Made by a program: the position numbers and the translations under genes. DNA of 64,000 nucleotides. It comes from Stereum hirsutum FP-91666 SS1 (Eukaryota; Basidiomycota; Agaricomycetes; Russulales; Stereaceae). Below are positions 38,501-49,450 of the stretch, piece after piece (the stretch's first letter is position 1; every line of letters starts with the position of its first letter). Where the stretch lies: assembly GCF_000264905.1 (NCBI RefSeq), contig NW_006763137.1, positions 2,125,796 to 2,189,795 of the forward strand. Direction: 5' to 3'. The notes under the pieces are model-generated. The model was not told the origin of the DNA, did not search any database, and was given only the letters and a program-made list of their open reading frames with translations.

Positions 38501-39899
38501 ATCACAGGGAAGAACTAGACCATATAATCCAGTTGATCCTGAATTCTGTCTAACACATCAGTCTCTATATACAGCTCTTTCTCGAAGTTCTACCCTATCT
38601 GGAACTATATTATTACAGCCTATTGATCCTAAAATTGTTCAGGGTAAACTTAATCGTCCACTTAAACAGGAATTTAGGGAGCTTGAGATTCTTGATGATA
38701 TCACTAAGCTTAGATACTTGGGTAAACTCCCTAGCAATATCAATGCAAATACTAGAGGTCAGCTGATAAAACAGTTTCTTGATTGGAAAGGCAACAATTA
38801 TATACCTTCCAAAACACCAAGTTGTTTACATTGGAATGATAAAGATCCACTATATCCTACATCAATGCCAAATAGAACTACTCCATGGCAGTACCTAGAT
38901 CGTTATCAATTAGATCATGATGTTGATAATACGTCAGACACCAATCATAATTTAGAAACTGATGATATGAATGCTGATATTCCTAGTGATCCTCCTCTAG
39001 ATCACTTTGTCACTGCTAAAGGTACAGTCTCACTTGGTACTATAAGCAATGACAGGCCAAATGTAGCCAATAAGAAAAAGCGTAAAAGAACTGTATCCAC
39101 TACTAGACAAGGCCCAGATGTACATTCATGGAACGCTACAACCTGGAGCTGTGCATATGACAGTATCCTTACAATACTAAGACATATATATGTCAATAAT
39201 ACAATGATGTGGCTAAGCCGCTGGGCCAACATGAATGAATATATTCATTATTTAACAGTATCATGGGAGGACCCCAAGGTAGATTTGAACGTAATCAAAG
39301 ATGCATTACAAACAAGAATGCATGCATTTAATGCTACAGATTTTCCATGTGATAATACAAGGGGAACTGATATACATGCCTTGTGTAGAGAGTTATTCAA
39401 GGATGATTTAAATAAATACTATCAGATTATCAAGTGTTGTGTTTGCAACCTACAACTTCCTTCAAAACAGTATACAAATTATCATTGGGATATAACATCG
39501 ACCAGGAAGAGCTCAGTTGCCATTGCTGTACGGTCATATCTTCATAATACCAATAAAAAGTGCCGGTGTAGGGAACCACTGGTATCTCATATTGAGTTTG
39601 GATCATCTCCTCCTCCTGTAGTTGTGTTGGTAATGTCACAAACAATGCAAATATCTAAAACATTTTCTATAAGGCATGATGACATACCAATTAGATATAT
39701 CCTATCTGGTCTTGTGTATTATGGTGGCAATCATTTCACATGTAGAGTGTTTGATAGAGCAGGTAACTGTTGGTATTCAGATGGTGCAGAATCAGGAGGA
39801 ACACCTATAAAGGAGGGAAATATGGGTAATATATCTAACTTACATATAACACGTGGAAGAAACATATCATTAGCTATATATTCTATTGATGTGCTATAG
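32505..39899 (+). mobile_element. Helitron replicase-helicase (RepHel), broken by one TGA
   Basis: A single 2464-codon frame, with no intron, is interrupted only by TGA at 33657-33659 between MMISRVHHN and CIVRVAKSG. The N-terminal part has zinc-binding-type cysteine pairs (GCAVCG, DHNCNKICTEC) like the domain before Helitron replicases. The Rep nuclease core has the HUH motif MLHLHALLWI (His815, His817) and the paired tyrosines YTTDY (1011 and 1015). The Pif1-type helicase follows with Walker A GMAGTGKS at 1581-1588 and Walker B FLDEIS (Asp1659). The C terminus has a cysteine-protease-like domain: WSCAYDS (Cys2216), GGNHFTCR (His2410), WYSDG (Asp2426). Such proteins drive rolling-circle transposition. 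In relatives the broken position is, from memory, an arginine, so CGA to TGA is likely. Element ends were not found. Confidence 0.9.
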
Positions 39900-42480
39900 G
39901 TATGCATGACTGATCACAATGATATAAGTTGTACAATGACCTGCACTCCGTGACTCCTGCTCCGATCTGGTGTGCCTTTTATTCTTGACTTGGGCAAATC
40001 TTCAGAACAATATTGAGGGGGCAAGGTCAAAGAGAACATCTCAAGTCCAAATTTGAGGACTAGAGATAAGAGGTATACATAAAAGATTGAAAGAAGACCA
40101 ATGGTTGCTGTGTATATAATCAAACCCACCTAAGGTAGAAATCATTATAGACTGCAGAATGACTGTCAGGCATAGGTGACTCCTGACCAGGAAGCAGATA
40201 TTGAATACAAGTGTTACCAAATTATGCTGACAGTGATTCTGTTCACCAATCTAGAGAGGGGCATGATTTTCTGTCTATCTCATCACTATCCATACAGATG
40301 CCGCACTTGAGTAGTTAAGTAATCAATTGTCTAGACAGACACAATGATAAAGATACAGAGACACATATATTCACATCGTTATGATTATAATCTGTACTTA
40401 TTATGAGTAAAATAAATCATAAACACATCTTAAAAGATATAAAGTACAGGACCATACCATGATAGTTAGACATGTAGAAGCACTCTTGCAAGACATTACT
40501 CAGGAGTACCCTGAGCGTGCAAATAAGTGATTTGACACTTTGAGAGCTGCAGTACAATCATCCCCAGACGAAGAAAGTATCATGAAAAAGTTTAGGATAA
40601 CTTTCTTGGATCAGGTTGTTAAAACTCATGCAAGTCTTACCACTTGCCATAAGTCTGCCAATTGTGATGTCCTATACATCCTTAAGCTGTATTTATGTGG
40701 TGTTTCTCTTCGTAGGCAGTCCTTTGCCAGCCGGCTTGCTGTTTAGTGCTCCAGGTATGTACAAGATAACTTTGATGATTTTTTGCATCATGTTGCAATG
40801 CGTACCGGTCTGAATGTTTATGTTTACGGAAGAGTTGTCAATCAATACCATACCAGGAAGGGAGGATATCTCTCTTGCTGATCTGAATACTCAGAGTCCG
40901 GGTCACACACCACTTGTCAATGGACATCTTGCACTCCCACCATATGAAAATGACAACACACAGGGACATTGTACGTTAATTTTGCTGTATATTCTCTTCA
41001 ATTCCCAGGTTACCTCACCACAATCCCCACTTTGTTTGAAACAGTCTTTTCCCCTCAATCTAGCCCACCTCTCATCTTTGACATACCCCTCCCCCAGACA
41101 ATAACTCACCCAGACTACTCTGAGCCCATACAGTCAAAACCAACCAAGATTGACAACGAACGATTGTGGACTCCACCGAGCAAGAAGTGTCTGGCACCAC
41201 AACCACATCACCTTCATTACCTTTATATATGTTAAGACCCAAAACATGATGAACTATGCCTGAATAGGATGAAGCCAGAGGAAATTAGTCCCCATGACAT
41301 CTCAGTCTAAGGTCGAAACCAAACTAAGATTGACAACAAACCATTGTGGACTCCACCGAGCAAGAAGTGTCAGCGACCAAGTCCCCGATCACCTGGCGCC
41401 ACAACCACATCTCCTTCACTGGCGTTAGGGGTCTGCAAGAACCTTGCATTGCCCGAGGCCTGCCAAACCTAGCAAAGAAAAGAACCAAAAGAAAAAGGTA
41501 GTTTAAACTGATTTACCTTCGTTCCTCAGGTATCGGAATCACCTTTATCTTGCCACTCTCTTTCTACATGGAATTGCAATTCGATTTTCATGAAGCCCCG
41601 GGATTCATCACTGGATTGTGAAACTGGTCCGCTCTTCTGTCTATACCATGATAGTTAGACATGTAGAAGCACTCTTACAAGACATTACTCAGGAGTATTA
41701 TATCAGTAGAAAATAGTCTGATGCAAGAGCAAATTAATATTAAAGAGTTTATCCTTAAAAGTAGACATCCAATTTTGACTGGAATGATTGAAACTCCTTC
41801 ACCCAACAATCCACTCTTATCAGTGGCTGCCTCATAGCATGATCATTGTTCATAATTAACCAGAACCGGCGGCTTCCCTCACATAGTGAACACATTGATC
41901 TCCTATAACTTGTCTTGGTAGGGTTTGAAATGCTTGAGAACTCTTTGATGATCTAGAATGATATATATAGAATGAGTACAATTTAAATCCCTTAACGAGG
42001 AATCGTTAGAGGGTGATTATGTGGACTTGTCCGATATTTATATAGTACCTAATTACACCGCCATCTTTTTACTTTGTAATAATACATACATATATTGTAA
42101 AAATCACTAAGGAGCTCATTCTCTTCTATGCCTTCCACATATATTATCCTTGCCATATGACATCTGCTCATGACAATGAAGGGATGGCTGGACTGTAAAG
42201 TCTCAAAGCATGTTGAGCATCTGTACTGCTTTGAATACATCAGACACTCTACAGATGTAAGTCGATGCTTGTTAAAGTTACCAGGTCTTGATAATCATGC
42301 CCGCAAGAATGGCACTTTGAGTTGGCCTACATCCCTTCATCATAACACGGTCAACCACACTACCAACACCAACAACAACACCAACACCAACTTGAGCATG
42401 TTTCAGTCATAGATGTAAGCTATTTAGAAAGGTACCTGCTAGTAAGAAGGGTATCCTTTACAATGGTTCCTTTGGCCCAA
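39900..42480. other. AT-rich region after the Helitron, with direct repeats
   Basis: No convincing gene. A 54-bp block (TACCATGATAGTTAGACATG onward) occurs at 40455-40508 and again at 41644-41697 with one mismatch. A second block (GATTGTGGACTCCACCGAGC type) occurs at 41142-41190 and 41324-41370. The 41419-41543 segment is the inverted partner of 107-225. A (CAACAC)-rich microsatellite sits at about 42356-42392. The 3' terminus of the Helitron (CTRR preceded by a hairpin) should lie in this stretch, but I could not place it. Confidence 0.6.
41419..41543 (-). repeat. Dispersed exon-like repeat, copy 2
   Basis: Reverse complement partner of 107-225. Read on the minus strand, an exon-like end (CCTGAGGAACGAAG) precedes GTAAATC...TTTGCTAG and then FGRPRAMQGSCRPLTPVKEM in an open frame running on toward 41300. 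The intron borders are in the same place as in the first copy. Confidence 0.5.
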
Positions 42481-42489
42481 GACTTATAA

Positions 42490-42592
42490 ATGCCAATACT
42501 GGGCTGGCTACTGGAGCGGCCGGGGGGTGTTTCTGGGTGGCCGGGTGGCCTAGAGTGAAGGGGTGGTCCTGATGGTAGAGTAGGAGGTCTTT
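42490..42592 (+). repeat. Repeat R1, 5' fragment
   Basis: About 100 bases starting AATGCCAATACTGGGCTGG match the start of the R1 copies at 43056 and, inverted, near 57080. The match covers the GGCCGGGGGGTGTTTCTGGG block and stops after GGTAGAGTAGG. Confidence 0.7.
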
Positions 42593-42896
42593 ACTTGAAC
42601 TTTCAGCCCCTTGGTCCCTACTGGGCAATACATTTGCAACATATTAGTGGAGTCAATGTATGCAATACAGGACTGGTGATGACGGGTGGGAAGATGAGAG
42701 ATAGTCAATAGTGACTCACAGGGGCTACTTATCATCTATTGAACTTCATCGTGATATGTTCCTAAGAAGAAGTCGTCATACAAGGATGACATGTTTATTG
42801 TACCACCACCATATTTTCTTTGCGGCCCAACAACAACTACATCACAGCTTCTTACCATAAGACCTGCACTACACGTTCTTGGTTTTGCTCACATGT

Positions 42897-42933
42897 GAGG
42901 TTAGGTTAGGTTAGGTTAGGTGAGGTTAGGTTA
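42897..42933 (+). repeat. Interstitial (TTAGG)n repeat
   Basis: Seven tandem copies of a GGTTA/TTAGG pentamer, one of them changed to GGTGA. It resembles a telomere-type repeat, but the usual fungal unit is TTAGGG. It sits between an R1 fragment and an R1 copy, well inside the window. Confidence 0.9.
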
Positions 42934-43055
42934 TCTCACAAGGAGTGAATGAGATCTATTCTGGTCTAATGTCAACTCAATGGTAAAGATCATGCTTGTT
43001 TTTCTCAGCGCAAATTCACTCACAAATAGGTTGAGTGAGCAGTATCGAATCACTT

Positions 43056-44238
43056 GCAGTACTGGGCTAGTTACGGAGGCGGTCGGGGGGTGTTTCTGAG
43101 TAGCCCGGTGGCCCAGGGTGATGGGGTAGGGCGTACAGGGGTGGTCTTGGAGGTAGAATAGGGGGTAGGGAATAGGGTAAGGGTGCTGGGAAATGGGTAG
43201 GGCAGGTGGGTAGAGCATATATAGTGAAACAGGCTGGGTTATGTATGGATAAAATGAGGAATATGGGCAGGGGTGGATAGGAATGGAACAGTAGCCGATA
43301 AAAAACGGAAAAATGGTAGAATAATAGAGGAGATGGTAGTGTGGGACCTGGGTGTACTGGATATCTAGGGGGTAGATCAGTAGGGTAATCGGGTGATCTG
43401 GAGGTGTTTCAGTAACTTTGTGAGATTTGTGAATTAAGAAGAATGGATCACATTGCCAAGTGTCGCTTTGATGGAATTGACGTATAGAATGTAAATTGTG
43501 GCCCAATTTTGACAACATGAAGTAGGTCGATTTTAAGGCTTCCATCTATATGATAATCATTGATAAATGTATAATATGGTCTAGATCAAATTTGTAATGA
43601 ATTGGTCCATTATTTACAAAGCTATAGCATAAATAGTCAGCAAGATATTGCCCTATCAAGGTGGAAGCGAGTGGGCAGGCCAGAACTATTGCCTTGGTTT
43701 TTGCTGTGATGAGTAGTCCTATATGAATACTAGGTGATAGGGAGAAGTCTGGACACAAAAACAATTATTGTGACCTTGGTAGTGGTGCTGGGTCTAGAGG
43801 AGGAGGAGGATAACATCTACCCTGGGGGTATTACAATGGTTATAATGTTTGATGGTATGGATGTGATGATTACAAGTTTTTGGCACCATTCTTGTTGTGG
43901 TAATCCAGTTTAAATTTTTATAAATATTTTTCAAGCACCAAAACAGCCGCGGATGAATGGTGTAAAAATAAAAACCATGTTTTTGATGGGGGAGCAGGTG
44001 CACAGGCAGTATTGGGTGTGTATATAGTCCAGATCTCTCTCAAATGCAGTGTGATTGTGGTGTGGTGTAGTACAGGGCCAGGATACATCATACATAATGT
44101 TTTTGGGTGATCCAAGGGTGCTTGAATTTATGAGGTATTTGTGGACCAATACTCATTGGATATAAGCTCTACGTATCAAGAGGTAGATGTCCAAAACCGG
44201 ATCTGAAGTGATCAACCAGTGTACACCTCTCAAAGTAC
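43056..44238 (+). repeat. Repeat R1, copy 1
   Basis: This 1.2-kb sequence matches 55651-57080 in inverted orientation along nearly its full length, with many substitutions. Shared landmarks are the GC-rich start (GGCGGTCGGGGGGTG), a run of GGGTAGGG-type words, GCAAGATATTGCCCT, GAGGAGGAGGA...CTGGGGGTATTAC, CTTGTTGTGGTAAT and AAATGCAGTG. It has no terminal inverted repeats and no conserved long frame. The element class is unknown; an old non-autonomous transposon is the simplest reading. From 44239 to 46348 I see no gene except short hairpins at 44401-44465. Confidence 0.75.
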
Positions 44239-46348
44239 TAACTACACTGTTATTGATGGTTGAGTAAAGACATCCCATTGTTTGGGATGATAGAAATGTA
44301 GCCTACATACACAAGATCTTACGGCGCAAAGTACTATCATTGCTCAGGGTGATTGAAACAGCCAACTCAAAGTCAAAGTTAAATATAAAAAATAAAAAAC
44401 CAGGCATCGTGCCTGCCATGCTGCGTGCAGCAATGGCCTCTCCCCCCAAGTTGGAAGGGGGTAGGATGGGCCACATGCCATTTTGCTGCCCAGGGCCAAC
44501 CCATGGTCCAAATTGAATCAAACTTTCTAGAAATGAAGTATATGGATAGGAATGAGATGTTAGATATGAATTGGAATGGTAGAGAGAGGGGGAGAGGTGA
44601 AGGAGAGGGAGGAGGTAGTCATGTTGGTTTTCAGGCACACAAGCTTACCTGAACATTCTAGCCAATTCTTAGGCTCTAAAGAGCTCAGAAACTCGAAATA
44701 TACTTGAATTAGGTGCTTGAGGATGATATTGAAGTGTTGAGAGAGAAAGAGAGAGGAGGGGAGAGAAGGAGAATTAAGGATGCTGGGCTGAAGACCACAG
44801 CTACACCTCAATAGCCAGTCTAGGACCTTGAGAGCTCCAATTCTCTAATTTCCTGGAGTACACAGTCACAAGCCCAAGGCGAGGTGCTATTAGACCGGCT
44901 CTCAGTACTCTCAAAGGGAAAAGGAGGTGAAGGTGAGGACATGGTGGCTGAGAAGAAGGAGAAGCCAAAGAAGTTGAGACGAGTTCAAGCCACTGAACGC
45001 TTTCAAACTCAGGTTTGCAGGGCACTTCTCAGTTCAAACCCTCAGAGCATTCCTTTTTGCTCAAACTTTTCGTAGGTTTTCAGGGGCTCTTATTCTAATT
45101 ATAATTCGGTTTTTTGCTGTATTTTATTGCAGCTCAATGTATTTACATCGACTCAACACCGGGGCGATTGTGGCCCTGCTCTGGCATCCTGAACGCTCAA
45201 CCTACCAAAATTGGAAGGTGTTTCCGGCATTTTCCGTGTTTTTCCCGTAATTAATAGCTGGAAGTAGCTGTGGCACAAGAGTACTAGGGTTGTGCAGCTT
45301 CATTTTCCTTGGATTCTCTCTCTTCTTACTGTTGTAGATGCCCCAATGTAAATCAAGTACACTATTATCATCTATATCTTGTCTAAACCCCTCTTTCTTT
45401 ATTCAAATCTGATTTTTATCGAATTTCCCATATAGTGTAAGGTGGGCCACACCAGCATGTCCTCTAAATGTGCATGTTCATGCTCTAATGCTGCTCTATA
45501 TCTGTGTTGGTCTTGGCTTCTCATATATATCTCTCAAATGGATCAAGTATTACACTTGTATGCCTGTGCTGTAATATATTTTGAGGCTGAAGTACCCCTG
45601 GTGCCACACCCCTGAGAACACTTTTTTGGTCATCCTAAATCTGAGCAGAGCTAATAAAGGTGTGCAGGAGCAATGTTATGACTATTCTGAGGCAGTACAT
45701 GTATATATGATGATGTGTATCCATTTCAGAAAAGTGTAGGAGTAGGAAAGAGGTGGGCCACACCTGGGCCACACAAAAAGCGAAATTTGTTCAGACTTTT
45801 AGGAGGGACAGTACATAGTAGCAGTTCTAAACTGATATCTACCTCATATTAGTATATCAAAACATACATAATATAAAGTATTCTACTGCCAGAGCAAGAG
45901 CAGGAGCAGGAGCAGTGCAGAGGATTTGGGCCACATTTGGGCCACACAAAACAGCTAATTTTTCGAAATGTATGCAGGGCTTTTATGGAGGGATATGTTC
46001 AAGATTTGCTCTGTGCATGCTCATACAACATATTATGATCACTGGTATGCTCAAAAGGAATGATAATGGGAAGGGAGCAGGGTAGGAGCAGGGGCAGGGA
46101 GCAGGGAGAATTCCAGTAGCAGCCAGTGCCACATCCCAATTAGGGTGAAACCCTAAGATAAGGCAAGAGAAGGAAGGCTGAATCAATAATCAATAAAGTA
46201 GTAATCCAAAAGCGGATGGTATGCAATAGAAGCATGGAAGCCACATTATAATGTGATCCCATGAGAACATCGCCTGAGAAGCAGCCACAGGTTCTGGCTC
46301 ACATTACAGTGTCAGTGCACAGAGATCCCGGCTGACATTGTAATGTTT

Positions 46349-46790
46349 CTACATGTACGCCTGAAGTGCCCTGAGTGAACCGTCTGCGATTCTCTTCCTG
46401 GGTGTGGTAACGTGGGGGATCTTGCGGAGAGTGGAATACACGTTGCGATCGGTTGTGGTTTGGTGGATGGAGACAATTTTATGGAGGGCACTGTAGGGGA
46501 GAATGATGGTGTCAGTTTTATTGTTTGCTTTAAGGCTGGTATCGAGCACAACAGTGATCTGATCCATGTTGTCTCCGCTAAGCCAGGAATGGAGTGGGAA
46601 GCGAGTCAGAGAAAGGGGGCTACCTCCGCCACCCATGTCGATTGGAAGAGTGTGGCCCCACGTGAGGGTTCGTAGAAGTGCAAGGCCTTCTGTGGCATTC
46701 GCATACGTTGGGTGAGACTCTAACCAGTCGACAACCTTGCGCTACTTAGTGTTCGCCCTGAGGACTACATCAGCAAACCAGGAAATTTCT
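46349..46790 (-). pseudogene. Fragment of an Ulp1-protease-family-like gene with an in-frame TAG
   Basis: On the minus strand a coherent frame reads ISWFADVVLRANTK, then TAG at 46744-46746, then RKVVDWLESHPTYANATEGL, LTWGHTLPIDMGGGGSPLSL and SWLSGDNMDQITVVLDTSL, ending at 46349. The GGGGSPLSL and WLSGDNMDQI blocks resemble the start of Ulp1/SENP-like protease genes that are common in mushrooms near KDZ transposons. This assignment is from memory and the catalytic part is not present. The stop most simply replaces a TGG (KWRKVVDWL), a G-to-A change. The remaining sequence to 49442 shows no gene, only a purine-rich AAGAAGAAGAACAAGTAAGC tandem at about 47460-47520. Confidence 0.4.
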
Positions 46791-49450
46791 CATAGGGATA
46801 TTATAGAACAAATGTTGTTAGAGAGCATTAAGAGCTACCATATCAATGTTAGCAACTTATGGATATCTTGTTCCTATGTATAGTGACAATATCTCCTAGA
46901 GCTCTCAGAGCTTTTATAGTCATTTCCCCCCCAACTAATACTGTTTTGGATCAGGATTTCTTCTATAGGATACATCACACTAATCAGGAAGACAAAGAAA
47001 GACCATATATTCACTACAGTAGGGTACAGATACATGACAACACTATGCTACAATAAATTACATAAGACAATCCCTGCTAATTATCAATCTGCATAAGTCC
47101 TGCTGAAAGAAACATAGAATTAGATCCAATCCCTGAGTAGATAATATGAAGAATGAACTTACCAGTGATCTACAAAGAGGCCAAAAATCTCTGCATATAT
47201 AGAAAAACAAAGAAGTGAGATATAGATGCTGTAAGGCAGAAGGAAATAAAGGCACATACCTACTCACCAGGATTTTATTTAGATTCTAGAAGACGCATAC
47301 AAAGAATGTTAGCAAGATAGAGTGTGCATGGATAGAATAGGACAAAAACATACAGTCTCATATCTATTCAATTAGGCCTATATCCTAAAAGCAACGAGAT
47401 AACTGAAAGATAGCCAGAAACAGTATATATGGGAGGCCACAGTAGACATACCTATATATATAAGAAGAAGAAGAACAAGTAAGCAAGTAGAAGAAGAAGA
47501 ATAAGTAAGCAAGTAGAAGGCATTGAAAAAGCAACAACCTAAGAGCATTGGTGATGGAAGAGGAAGAAGAACAGGAGGGCTTGGATGGAAGCGATGCGCG
47601 TCGCTTTTGAACAGGCAACAAACATCTGTAAACAACTTCAAGTGGCACCAGTTGGGCCACTCTAGCTCATGTCGTTCTTGAACAATTTATCTCCAAATTA
47701 TTGTACACTAAACCATACTGAAAGAGTTCAGTTTAATATATCTATTCCATGAAGATCATAGAGAGTTTGAGGTCAGTAGCTTACCTAGATAGAGGGCCAC
47801 AGTGAGGGCTTGAAGAGCGTAAATGCACAAGTCAGAAGTCATGTGACCATTTGTCAGCATTTTTTGCTGGCCAGCCAGCAATTTGGGCCACATTTGGCCT
47901 GTGCCACACAAGCTCACATATATGACTACATTGGTCCACTGAATTGACATATTATCTTCTGATATGTCTTTTACCAGAAGCAGAGGAGACATATACTATT
48001 ATCTAAGAAGCAAAAGTACCTGTATTAAAGTGTATTTGTCAAAATGGCACCAGAAATCCGAGAAAATTCAGAATAAAACGAGTTTTTATATATTTCTTCA
48101 GGTAATTTTACTCAATTGAACCACAAATAGACTATACATCATGAGAGAAGCCATAGCTGCAGAAGGTATGTACCAAGTCAATATATTGAGTGAAGCGATG
48201 TGCAGCCACAGATGTTGTCATCTCTTGCCATATTTAGCAAGCAGTGGCAACATCTGCAGATGACGCATCTCTGTGGCCCTCTCTGTGGCACCCTCAGCTA
48301 GCACATCATCTCTATCTCAACCTCTGGCCTACCTATTCACTTCAAACTTCTTAAGAACACCCAGATCTATGCTTGTGGAGTTGTAATGTTGATTTCTGGA
48401 GGATTTTGGCCACAGGATCTGTTGGGAGAGTGATGTTGCTGTTAAGACTGGAATGTGGCACCTCTACCTCTCTAACAAGGGCTGTCCCTCACTCTATTCT
48501 CCCTCTATTCACTCCAAATCTTCTACTAACCTCTTTAATGTACCACTAACTTAGCTTTCACCAAATTTTAGAGCAGCCCATCCACCCATTCCTTCTCAGC
48601 TTTGACCCTTCTTCCACTGTCTTCTCTCAAGATATTTCGCTTTTTATCTCTTTTTGGAGATGTTTAAAAGCATGAGGATAAAATAGAATGTGATTCTTTA
48701 GGTGAGTAGTGAATTGCTCTGGACTTAGATGATCTCTGACTGCTTTGTGACCCTCTCAGTACACTCTACTGTCCTGATCCCTGGTCCCCTCTTGCACCCT
48801 TTCCCTCTCTCCAACTATAACATCTCCCTCTCTTCCCCTTCCTGCAAGGCTCTTCCCACATTCCAAGCTCAATATTCTCTACTCAGGTATGTAGTATTCA
48901 CCATGGTTCTGATGAAATCATGTCTTCTTCTTCTACTCTATTCTACCCTGCCTCCATTATATTCTCCCTAGCTTAAATTTCGACTTTTTCTCCTCTTCTT
49001 CTTCACATAATATTCTTAGATAGAGTATGAATAGAGAGCATGCACTATTATAACCCTCAAAATGTCACACTACCTCTTTAATCTCTGCTCTATATCCTTG
49101 GGCCACATGAGTGCCACTCAGACTCTTCCTCCCTATTCTTGCTGTATTTATCGTTGCAGATAGCTTATATATAACCATATCTTCTACTGCTATCAATATC
49201 AATATTTAATTTTGTCAGGAAGTGATGCTTGAATATGTGAGCAGAAATGTGGCCCAAATTGCTGAGCAGCTCAGCAAAACTTTATCACATTATCACACTT
49301 ATGACTGATAGTGCTCATCTTCAACCAAGAGAACTGTATGAATATGGAACAGTATAATATGGATTTCTGGACATGGTAGTGTCTCTATAGATAGACAGAC
49401 AAGTACATGATATACAGTGTCTACTCATACTGATATGAGTGCTCTCAGAG

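Noticed and set aside
42897..42933. Chromosome end
   Set aside because: Only ~37 bp long, wrong unit for most fungi, with genes and transposons continuing on both sides.
42931..43545. 204-codon proline/tyrosine-rich minus-strand frame
   Set aside because: It arises from GGGTAGGG-type words in repeat R1; the same kind of frame appears in the other R1 copy and has no domain.
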